Assembly (NCBI GenBank): GCA_036388895.1
Contig: DASVQY010000063.1
Coordinates: 1-64,000 of the forward strand
Source of the DNA: SXVE01 sp036388895
Lineage (GTDB): Bacteria; Acidobacteriota; Blastocatellia; Pyrinomonadales; Pyrinomonadaceae
DNA: 64,000 nt
Direction of reading: 5' to 3'
Numbering within the stretch: the stretch's first letter is position 1; every line of letters begins with the position of its first letter. Positions 8,521 to 16,166 of the stretch are shown piece after piece. The position numbers and the translations under genes were made by a program. The notes under the pieces are model-generated. The model had not been told where the DNA came from and ran no database searches. It saw only the letters and a list, made by a program, of their open reading frames with translations.

Positions 8521-11500
8521 TTATTCAATATTAAAATACTTCGCCTCAGGATGATGAACGATAATCGCTGAAGTTGACTGTTCGGGAATGAGTTGGAATT
8601 CTTCCGAAAGCTCGACATTGATTCTTTCCGGCTGTAGAAGCTCGAAAATTTTCGTTTGATCTTCGAGATTCGGACACGCGGGATAGCCGAACGAGTAGCG
8701 TGAACCTTGGTAGCCTTGTTTGAAAAGTTTGATCATTTCGGTCGCGTCGCGGTCGGCGATGTCGAGTTCTTCGCGGACGCGTTTGTGCCACATTTCAGCG
8801 AGCGCTTCCGCCGATTCGACCGAAAGACCGTGAAATAAAAGATATTCCGTGTAATCGTCGTTGCGGAAAAGCTCGGCGGAATATTCGCTGGCGCGTCTGC
8901 CCATTGTTACCAAATCAAAGGCGACGACATCAATTTTGCCGGATTCTTTTGAAGCAAAATAATCTGCAAGACACAGATTTTTGCCTCCGCGCTGCTCTCG
9001 CGGCTGGCGCGGAAACGTGAAACGCAGTTTTTCTGTCTTTTCATCGTTTTCGTAAATGATTAGATCGTTGCCCTCGGATTGACACGGGAAATAACCATAA
9101 ACCAATTTCGCTTCGAGCAGTTTTCCGCGGATGGCTTTCGCTTTGATTTCGGCGAATTTTGGATGAACGGTTTCTTCCAAAATCTTTTGATATTCTTCCG
9201 GCGATTTTTTCCCCTGCTTAAATTGCCATTGACCTTTGAAAAGCGCGGTTTCGTTGATGAAATCAAAGACTTTGTTTAAATCTTTAATTTCGACGACTTT
9301 TGAACCGTAAAACGGCGCTGTCGGGATTTTTTCTGCGGGTTTTGTGTCGGATTTTGTAATATGGGTCGTGTCGCCCGTTTGCCTGGCGGAAACACGCGCG
9401 GCTTGTTTGCCGAGTTTGGCATCTTCGCCGACTAAATCTTCATTATCTTCAACGGTTTCAATTGCATCACTTGAGCCGCCCGCTGTGTTGCTGTTTCCGG
9501 CAGCGGCTTTTTGCACCCTTGCTGACGCAAGGGTTTCTGCCTCTGTTTCCTTCGCGTCTCCCGTTAGGTTATCCATCGCGTGCAAACCGTCAAACGCATC
9601 ACGCGCATAAAATAATTTTCCTTGATAAAGCGGAATCAAATCGTTGTCAACATATTTTCGATTTAACGCCGCGCCGCCGAGAATAACCGGAATACTAATG
9701 TTGCGCTCGTTCATGATTTCGAGATTATCACGCATGACGAGCGTTGATTTAACTAAAAGACCGCTCATTCCAATCGCGTCGCAATTCGTTTCGTTGACGG
9801 CTTTTAAAATATCGTCAATCGTTTGTTTAATACCAAGATTTACCACCTTGTAGCCGTTATTGGTCAGAATAATATCAACCAGATTTTTGCCGATGTCGTG
9901 AACGTCGCCTTTGACGGTCGCCAAAACCATCACGCCTTTGCTCGATTCGCCTTCGACTTTTTCCATAAACGGTTCGAGGAATTTAACGGCGGTTTTCATC
10001 ACTTCCGCCGACTGCAATACGAACGGAAGCTGCATCTGTCCCGAACCGAAAAGATCGCCGACGACCTTCATTCCGTCGAGCAAAATGTTGTTGATAATGT
10101 CGAGCGCTGGATATTTTTCGAGCGCCTTGTTTAAATTGTCTTCCAGCCCGATTTTCTCGCCGTCAATAATATGATGTTTTAATTTTTCTTCCGTAGAAAG
10201 ATTCGACGTATCAACTTTCATTGATTTCGCCGTTTTGCCTTCAAACATCGTGGTAAATTCGGCGAGCGGATCGTAAACGCAAATGTCGCCTTCAAATTTG
10301 CGGCGGTCGTAAATCAAATCGAGCGCGACATCAATTTCGTGTTCGTTGAAACGATTTAGCGGTAAAATTTTCGAAGCGTTGACGATTGCCGAATTCATTC
10401 CGGCTTCGACGCATTCGTGCAAGAAAATCGAATTTAAAACGACGCGCGCCGCCGGATTTAAGCCGAATGAAATATTGGAAACGCCTAAAATGATATTCGC
10501 TTCGGGCATTTCCGCGTGAATTTCTTTGATCGCTTTTACTGTTTCCGAAGCGTTCGCGCGGTCTTCTTCGATTCCTGTCGAAATCGGCAAAGCGAGCGGG
10601 TCAAAGAAAATATCATGCGCCTCGATACCGAATTCGGTCGCCTGTTTATATGCGCGGCGGGCGATTTCGATTTTGTTTTCCGCCGTACGCGCCATTCCTT
10701 CTTCGTCAATCAAACCGATGACGACCGCCGACGCATATTCTTTCGCCAGTTCTAGAACCTTCAAAAATCGCGGATCGCCGTCTTCGTAATTCGTTGAATT
10801 TAAGATACATTTCCCGCCCGCGAGTTTCAGACCGGCTTCCATTTTTTCCCACTCGGTCGAATCGAGCATCAGCGGAATTTTGACGTTTGTTACAAGGCGA
10901 GAAACGAGCGCGTTCATATCTTCAACGCCGTCGCGCCCGACGAAATCAACGTTTACGTCCAAAATATGCGCGCCTTCGCGTTCCTGTTCTTTAGCTAGTT
11001 TTACAAGCCCGTCCCAATCTTCAGCATTAAGCAGATCGCGCATTTTTTTCGAGCCGGAAGCGTTGACGCGCTCGCCGACAATCAAAAATGAATTGTCCTG
11101 CGTGTAAGGCTGATTGAAATAAATCGAAGAAGCCGACGGCGTAAATTTCGGATTTCGCTCTTTTGGCGAAACGTTTTGCATTCTCTCGACGACAAGGCGC
11201 AAGTGTTCAAACGAAGTTCCGCAGCAACCGCCGACGACGTTCGCACCGAAATCCTTGGCGAAATGCTCGACTTTGCGGGCGAAATCCTCGGGCGTTTCGG
11301 TGTAAAACTGTTGCCCGTCTTTGACTTCCGGCAATCCCGCGTTCGGCAAAACCGAAACGGGAAACGGCGAATTTTCGCATAGATATTTGACGTTTTCGGT
11401 CATTTGATCGGGACCCGATCCGCAGTTCATTCCGATTACGTCAATCGGAAACGGTTCGAGCGCCGTCAAAGCCGCGCCGATTTCCGTGCCGTTGAGCATC

Positions 11501-12090
11501 GTGCCGAAAGTTTCGATTGTTACCTGCGCGATGACCGGAAGTTTTACCCTTTGTTTCTCGAAAAATTCAAAAATCGCGCGCAGCGCTGCTTTCGTCTGCA
11601 AAATATCCTGACAGGTTTCGACGATAAACATATCCACGCCGCCGTCGAAAAGTCCGCGCACCTGTTCGTCGTAAGATTTTTTCAGATTTTCGTAGGAAAT
11701 ATGCCCGAGCGTCGGCAGTTTTGTTCCCGGTCCGATCGAACCGGCGACAAAACGCGGATGTGCTTTTGTAGAAAAATCATTCGCCAGGCGTTTTGCCAAT
11801 TCAGCCGCGAGACGGTTTACGTCGTAAGCTTTATCCGCAATTCCGAATTCGGCTAAAACGACTTCGCCGCCGCCGAAACTGTTTGTTTCGATTACGTCAA
11901 CGCCCGCTTCCAAAAATCCGAGATGCACCGTTTCAATTGCTTCCGGTTTCGTATAAAGCAGATTTTCCGAACAGTTTTCGAAATTCGCTCCGCCCCAATC
12001 TTCAATCGAAAGATTCTGCGCCTGCAAATTGCTGCCCATCGCGCCGTCGAAAACGATAATTTTTTCTTTTAATAAATCGAGAAATTTCAT
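8521..12090 (-). CDS. metH: cobalamin-dependent methionine synthase
   Basis: 1189 residues, close to the family's usual 1200-1230, with all four modules. Homocysteine/zinc domain: FDGAMGSNLQAQ at the start, zinc cysteines in MNCGSG and GGCCGT near residue 290. Pterin-binding domain follows (about 330-600; NVDFVGRDG and GVSNISFGL). The cobalamin domain has the DVHDIGKN cofactor-ligand loop and GMSGLLVKS. The C-terminal AdoMet activation domain has RYSFGYPACP. It transfers methyl from methyltetrahydrofolate to homocysteine. Between the cobalamin and activation modules lies an unusual Ala/Thr/Glu-rich linker of about 80 residues that contains a DNA palindrome (see 9515). Probably one operon with the cupin gene 20 bp upstream. 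Confidence 0.97.
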   Translation of the reverse strand: MKFLDLLKEKIIVFDGAMGSNLQAQNLSIEDWGGANFENCSENLLYTKPEAIETVHLGFLEAGVDVIETNSFGGGEVVLAEFGIADKAYDVNRLAAELAKRLANDFSTKAHPRFVAGSIGPGTKLPTLGHISYENLKKSYDEQVRGLFDGGVDMFIVETCQDILQTKAALRAIFEFFEKQRVKLPVIAQVTIETFGTMLNGTEIGAALTALEPFPIDVIGMNCGSGPDQMTENVKYLCENSPFPVSVLPNAGLPEVKDGQQFYTETPEDFARKVEHFAKDFGANVVGGCCGTSFEHLRLVVERMQNVSPKERNPKFTPSASSIYFNQPYTQDNSFLIVGERVNASGSKKMRDLLNAEDWDGLVKLAKEQEREGAHILDVNVDFVGRDGVEDMNALVSRLVTNVKIPLMLDSTEWEKMEAGLKLAGGKCILNSTNYEDGDPRFLKVLELAKEYASAVVIGLIDEEGMARTAENKIEIARRAYKQATEFGIEAHDIFFDPLALPISTGIEEDRANASETVKAIKEIHAEMPEANIILGVSNISFGLNPAARVVLNSIFLHECVEAGMNSAIVNASKILPLNRFNEHEIDVALDLIYDRRKFEGDICVYDPLAEFTTMFEGKTAKSMKVDTSNLSTEEKLKHHIIDGEKIGLEDNLNKALEKYPALDIINNILLDGMKVVGDLFGSGQMQLPFVLQSAEVMKTAVKFLEPFMEKVEGESSKGVMVLATVKGDVHDIGKNLVDIILTNNGYKVVNLGIKQTIDDILKAVNETNCDAIGMSGLLVKSTLVMRDNLEIMNERNISIPVILGGAALNRKYVDNDLIPLYQGKLFYARDAFDGLHAMDNLTGDAKETEAETLASARVQKAAAGNSNTAGGSSDAIETVEDNEDLVGEDAKLGKQAARVSARQTGDTTHITKSDTKPAEKIPTAPFYGSKVVEIKDLNKVFDFINETALFKGQWQFKQGKKSPEEYQKILEETVHPKFAEIKAKAIRGKLLEAKLVYGYFPCQSEGNDLIIYENDEKTEKLRFTFPRQPREQRGGKNLCLADYFASKESGKIDVVAFDLVTMGRRASEYSAELFRNDDYTEYLLFHGLSVESAEALAEMWHKRVREELDIADRDATEMIKLFKQGYQGSRYSFGYPACPNLEDQTKIFELLQPERINVELSEEFQLIPEQSTSAIIVHHPEAKYFNIE
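9515..9534. repeat. palindromic sequence inside the metH linker
   Basis: ACCCTTGC and GCAAGGGT are perfect 8-bp arms around the loop TGAC. The hairpin lies in frame in the coding sequence of the low-complexity linker of MetH, where an inserted palindromic element could be tolerated. Confidence 0.5.
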
Positions 12091-12110
12091 AAATTTATTG
12101 TCGAAATTTT

Positions 12111-12503
12111 CTAAACAGGTTTTATTTGTGTTTCCTTTCCAAAAGTAATAACAAGCATTTTGCTCGGTTTAAGCACTTTTGCCGTGTGCCAGGTGTTTCG
12201 CGGAATTATTGCTAAACCTTTTGAACGAAGCTCGATTGTTTGCCGGACACCTTCTTTTTCAATCGTCAAATCCATGGCGCCTGCCAGAAGATAAACTATC
12301 TCTTCGCCGTGAGAATGCATTTCCCAAGTTGTCCAATCCTGCTCGAAATCAAATTCCGTGATGAGCCAATTTTGCCCGATTTCATCGAGTTTCTCAGCAG
12401 GCAAATTCCAAAAATCATCACCGCCTTCAAAAGCTGTTATTTCACCGTTTTTGCCGAGCGAAACAAAATCTTTTGTAAAATGGTCCAGAACTTTATTTTT
12501 CAT
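12111..12503 (-). CDS. cupin domain protein
   Basis: 130 residues. The two cupin motifs are present in one small barrel: EMHSHGEEIVYLLAG near residues 61-75 and IPRNTWHTAKV near 101-111, with His and Glu positions that could hold a metal. Small cupins bind or isomerise metabolites, or act as sensors; no substrate can be predicted. It lies 20 bp upstream of metH on the same strand and likely shares its transcript. A terminator-like hairpin lies only about 20 bp upstream of its start codon, hinting at attenuation. Confidence 0.8.
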   Translation of the reverse strand: MKNKVLDHFTKDFVSLGKNGEITAFEGGDDFWNLPAEKLDEIGQNWLITEFDFEQDWTTWEMHSHGEEIVYLLAGAMDLTIEKEGVRQTIELRSKGLAIIPRNTWHTAKVLKPSKMLVITFGKETQIKPV

Positions 12504-12521
12504 TTTCGTTCTTTAAATTAA

Positions 12522-12552
12522 AAAACTCTGCGCCAAACAAGCACAGAGTTTT
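12522..12552 (-). terminator. terminator-like hairpin just upstream of cupin-metH
   Basis: AAAACTCTG (12522-12530) and CAGAGTTTT (12544-12552) form a 9-bp stem with a 13-nt loop. On the minus strand it is followed by TTTTTTAAT. It lies 19 bases before the cupin start codon, a position fitting an attenuator or the end of a short upstream transcript. Confidence 0.5.
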
Positions 12553-12601
12553 CGTCAAAAAGTATTTAATTAAAACTCAGAAGCTGTTTAGCGATTTTTT
12601 T

Positions 12602-12631
12602 CGTGGTCGCAAGTCGCCGTAACTCACCACG
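12602..12631 (-). promoter_or_regulatory. possible structured leader of the cupin-metH operon
   Basis: CGTGGT and ACCACG pair around 18 nt in the 180-bp region upstream of the cupin gene, followed on the minus strand by the terminator-like hairpin at 12522-12552. It does not match the SAM, SAH or cobalamin riboswitch cores that I can recall. A stem followed by a terminator next to metH is at least suggestive. Confidence 0.25.
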
Positions 12632-12683
12632 TTAAGTAAAGTAAGAGTTTATCGGTAAGATTGTTTTAAGTCAATTATAAAAT

Positions 12684-13289
12684 TTACCAAATCTCGCGCA
12701 CTTTCAACTCAAACCCAGGCAGTACATCTTCGCCCGAAACTATTTCGGGATTTTGCAGAATTTCCGTATCGCCGCTTGCCCGATAAACGTAAATGGTTTT
12801 GTTTTCAGGGTCAATCAGCAAGCCGAGGCGAACACCGTTTTCGATATACTCTTTCATTTTCGCTTGTGTATCCGAAAGATTATCGGTCGGCGAAAGCAGT
12901 TCGATGATAAAATCAGGCACGTCGCGAGCGAACTTGCGCCGTTCCTAAAAACTCAGGTTTTCCCATTTTTCACTGGTCATCCACGAAACGTCAGGCGAGC
13001 GTTTTGCACCGTTCGGCAATGTGAACATTGTCGAAGAGTCAAAAACAATTCCTGTATTATTCATTTCTGACCAAATTTCTGTTCTTGTTATTAACCTTGT
13101 ATTTCTCCATCCTGATTCGGGGCTTGGCGGCGGCACGATTATTAATTCTGCTTCGGCGGACATTTCAAAATTGAGGTCGGGATGATTTCAGCAGAGGCTT
13201 TCAAATTGCTCGTCGGTCAATTTCAGCGGGCTGAAATCGAAAACAATCGGAACGTAATCTTCCGGCTCTATTGTTGTTTGATTCGCCAT
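12684..13289 (-). pseudogene. Uma2 family (DUF820) endonuclease gene with two in-frame stops
   Basis: One continuous minus-strand frame from ATG 13289 (good AAGGTGA ribosome site) to a stop at 12684, 202 codons. It is interrupted only by TGA at 13188-13190 (codon 34) and TAG at 12945-12947 (codon 115). The pieces align as one Uma2 protein: ELIIVPPPSPESG, FDSSTMFTLPNGAKRSPDVSW, then VPDFIIELLSPTDNLSDTQAKMKEYIENGVRLGLLIDP. These are the conserved PD-(D/E)xK-like nuclease landmarks. Both stops could arise from single C-to-T changes (CGA to TGA, CAG to TAG), pointing to recent inactivation. Confidence 0.85.
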
Positions 13290-13326
13290 AACTTTCACCT
13301 TCGGTCCTTTTAATCGAAAATTAGCG

Positions 13327-13370
13327 AAATAAAAATGCGAATCGCGCTTGGGCAATTCGCATTTTTATTT
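13327..13370. terminator. strong rho-independent terminator after the M1 aminopeptidase gene
   Basis: Sixteen-base arms (13327-13342 and 13355-13370, core AAAAATGCGAAT/ATTCGCATTTTT) surround a 12-nt loop. It lies 20 bp downstream of the minus-strand stop at 13390 and is followed by A/T-rich sequence. Confidence 0.75.
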
Positions 13371-13389
13371 AGTTTACAAAGAATTATTT

Positions 13390-15966
13390 TTACTGAATCG
13401 CTTTTTTGAATTGCGATTCCAATTGCGCGACGAAGCCGAGAATATTTGCATTGTCTTTGAATTGCTCTTTCGCCAAATCGAAGGCTTCCTGACCGCGCGG
13501 GTCAGCCAGTTTTATAAAGCTCTGCAAGCCATTAAAAATCGCTTGAAATTGGCGATTTTCCAAAGCTTTTTTGAAATTACCGATTAGCAGCGGATAAATT
13601 CGGGCGTCGCCTTTGCCGCTTGCCGCAAGAACGCTTAAAGCGTTTGAGCGAACGAGCGGCGAGTATTGTTTATCCGTATATTTGAAGCCCAAATCAATCG
13701 CTCGCTTATCCCCTAAAAGCGATAAACCTTGCAATCCGGCGTTGCGAATCCGGTCGTGCCACGAATTCGTTTCGGCTAATTTTGCCAGAGCGTCGTAAGC
13801 CCGCGCGTCTTTTGCGCGCGCCAGCCCGATTGCCGCCGCGTCAATTACCGCATAGCTTTGATCGTTGAGAGCGTTTAAGAAAATATCAGCATTTTTCGGG
13901 TCGCGCAACAAGCTCAAACCTTCGATTGCCGCCGCGCGAACCTGAGATTTTTCGTCTTTCAACGAATTTTTCAAAACGTTTACCGTTGCAGCGTCGAGGT
14001 TCAAAGCGCTTCCGTCCTGGGGAATTCCCTGCAGCGAGTAAACGGCGCGAATCGCATCGCGGCGAATCGCCGAAAACGGATCGCCGGCAATCGTTTGATT
14101 GAGCGCCGCGAGAATTTTCGATTTTTCCGACGCTTCGATCGTTGTCGCTTTCCAACGGCTGATAAGTTGATTCATCGCCCACGAACGCCCGAGAACGTCT
14201 TTATCTTTCTGCATTTGATAAAGCAATTCGTCGGTCGGTTTGTTGAATTTCAATTCTTTGATCATTGTTGATTCGTTATCGAAATCAACGATCAGAGGCT
14301 TAATCGGAGCGTCAAATGTGTAAACGTTTTCCGCTTTCGGCTCGATCCAGATTCTTTCAATCCGATCATCAATTTGAACATCTACGAAACCGCGAAAAAA
14401 CTCCGCTTGCGGATACTCGTTAGTCGGGTCAATTTTTTGAGTTTGTTTGACGTTTAGGGTTAATTTTTTCGCCGCCGAATCATAATTTTGCGCGACTTCA
14501 AAAACGGGATGTCCCATTTTATAAAGCCATTGATCGAAAAACCAATCCATTGATTGCCCTGTCGCTTCTTCGATAGCGATGCGAAGCTGTTCGGTCTGCA
14601 CCGGTTTGTTGGCGTTTGTGACCAGATAGTGATTGATCGCTTTGAAAAACAATTCGTCGCCGAGATGTTTTCTGAGCATATGCAAAACCGCGCCGCCGCG
14701 CGGGTAAGCGTAAGTGTCGAAAAGCGCGTCGGCGTTTGTGTAATAGCGCGTTACAATCGGGCGGCGATTTCCCTGCTGCCATGCGCCCAGCGTCGCTTGC
14801 TGATTTCCGCGCACGTCCGAATAAAGAAAATAATCGTGACCTTTTGAATTTTCGTCCCAGAGCGCCTGCATATAAGTGGCGAAACTTTCGTTCAGCCAGA
14901 TGTGCGCCCATTCGCGCGTCGTCACGTAATCGCCGAACCACTGATGCGCGAGCTCGTGCGATTGCAGAGATTCGCTGTCTTCATCGAGCAATTCGCGCTC
15001 GTCGTGAATCATCGTCGGCGTCATCGTCGTGGCTGAAATATTCTCCATCCCGCCGCTGAATCCTTCCGCCATCGTCTGCGCGTATTTCACATAAGGATAT
15101 TTCACGCCAGTCTTTTCCGAGAAAAATTTGACCATTTCCGGCAGCTTTTTGACCGACGCCGCGCCTTCTTTTTGTTCATTCGGAAAAAGATAGGTTATCA
15201 CCGGAATTCCCTGATATTCGCCTTTTATTTCCGCATATTCTCCTACAACGATAGAAGTCAGATAATTGGCATAAGGCGTGTCCATTTTCCAGTGAAATGT
15301 TCGCGTATTGTCTGCGTTTTCTTTCGTTTCGACGAGCTTTCCGTTCGAGACGACGAACATCGGTTTTTCGACCGTCGCCGTTAATTCGCTGGTGCGGAAA
15401 TCGTTCGGCGAATCGTACGAAGGAAACCAGTAACGATTGTAATCCGATTCGCCCTGCGACCAGATTTGTCTCCGCCGATTCGGATCGTCAGCAGTCGGCT
15501 TGATGAATTTCAAACCGCCGCCGCCGCCGAATCCCAATGTGTTGTCAACGGTTTCGCCGGTGGTGCGGTAATCTACGACGAAAGTTACGGGTTCGCCGAT
15601 TCGGTAAACGCGGTCGAGAACAACGCTTAAAAGCGTGTTTTTGCCGTCATAATCGAATTTCAAATCTTTACCGTTCATCTTCACCGAATTGATGTTCATT
15701 AACCCGGCGTCGAGATTTATTTTTTGCAGATTCGGCACGAGCGGCGCGAGCGTGATCGTCGCCGTTCCGAAAGCTTGTTCTTTGTCCCAATCGAACTTTA
15801 AATTGAGCGCGATGTGCCGCATGTCGTAATCGCGGCTGCGAACGTAATGTGCCGGAGGAAGTTTCTTAATTTCGCTGCTCGGCTGCGCTTGTAAATTTAC
15901 GGAAAATAAAAAACAAAGCGCGAAAAACACAACGGCGATTTGCCTGAAAGAATATTTTTGCTTCAT
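13390..15966 (-). CDS. secreted M1 family metallo-aminopeptidase with HEAT-repeat tail
   Basis: 858 residues from ATG at 15966. The frame is open to 16038, but the internal start MKQKYSFRQIAVVFF gives a normal signal peptide ending at LQAQ. The catalytic domain has the exopeptidase motif FSGGMEN (about 304-309) and the zinc site HELAH (337-341) with the third ligand Glu about 19 residues later (WLNESF). The region after about residue 560 contains repeated alpha-helical units (AAAIEGLSLLRDP, NAGLQGLSLLGDK, RSNALSVLAASGK) typical of HEAT repeats. It should trim N-terminal amino acids from peptides in the periplasm or outside the cell. Single gene with its own terminator at 13327. Confidence 0.93.
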   Translation of the reverse strand: MKQKYSFRQIAVVFFALCFLFSVNLQAQPSSEIKKLPPAHYVRSRDYDMRHIALNLKFDWDKEQAFGTATITLAPLVPNLQKINLDAGLMNINSVKMNGKDLKFDYDGKNTLLSVVLDRVYRIGEPVTFVVDYRTTGETVDNTLGFGGGGGLKFIKPTADDPNRRRQIWSQGESDYNRYWFPSYDSPNDFRTSELTATVEKPMFVVSNGKLVETKENADNTRTFHWKMDTPYANYLTSIVVGEYAEIKGEYQGIPVITYLFPNEQKEGAASVKKLPEMVKFFSEKTGVKYPYVKYAQTMAEGFSGGMENISATTMTPTMIHDERELLDEDSESLQSHELAHQWFGDYVTTREWAHIWLNESFATYMQALWDENSKGHDYFLYSDVRGNQQATLGAWQQGNRRPIVTRYYTNADALFDTYAYPRGGAVLHMLRKHLGDELFFKAINHYLVTNANKPVQTEQLRIAIEEATGQSMDWFFDQWLYKMGHPVFEVAQNYDSAAKKLTLNVKQTQKIDPTNEYPQAEFFRGFVDVQIDDRIERIWIEPKAENVYTFDAPIKPLIVDFDNESTMIKELKFNKPTDELLYQMQKDKDVLGRSWAMNQLISRWKATTIEASEKSKILAALNQTIAGDPFSAIRRDAIRAVYSLQGIPQDGSALNLDAATVNVLKNSLKDEKSQVRAAAIEGLSLLRDPKNADIFLNALNDQSYAVIDAAAIGLARAKDARAYDALAKLAETNSWHDRIRNAGLQGLSLLGDKRAIDLGFKYTDKQYSPLVRSNALSVLAASGKGDARIYPLLIGNFKKALENRQFQAIFNGLQSFIKLADPRGQEAFDLAKEQFKDNANILGFVAQLESQFKKAIQ

Positions 15967-16103
15967 AAAATTTTGTTTATTTTTGAGTGAATAAATATTT
16001 TGTTTTTGATTACGCACGGTAAAGTAAAGTTGTTTCAAACGTGTTTTTTCTAAATCAAAAGCTCTTTTATATAAACTTTAGAAAGTTTTTGTAATTCTTA
16101 TAA

Positions 16104-16137
16104 AAAACGGCTTGTCAGAATACTAACAAGCCGTTTT
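16104..16137 (-). terminator. rho-independent terminator after aconitase
   Basis: AAAACGGCTTGT (16104-16115) and ACAAGCCGTTTT (16126-16137) form a perfect 12-bp stem with a 10-nt loop. On the minus strand the stem is followed by a T tract (TTTTTTAT). It sits 30 bp downstream of the acnA stop. Confidence 0.8.
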
Positions 16138-16166
16138 CGTGCAAATCGCTGTAAAGAAAAACAGGA

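Noticed and set aside
8520..8618. N-terminal extension of the propeller-like protein into metH
   Set aside because: The extra 33 codons overlap the end of metH and have no ribosome site; ATG 8519 directly after the metH stop is more natural.
13188..13190. selenocysteine codon in the Uma2 gene
   Set aside because: The family has no Sec at this place, no SECIS-like hairpin follows, and a second stop (TAG) lies further on.
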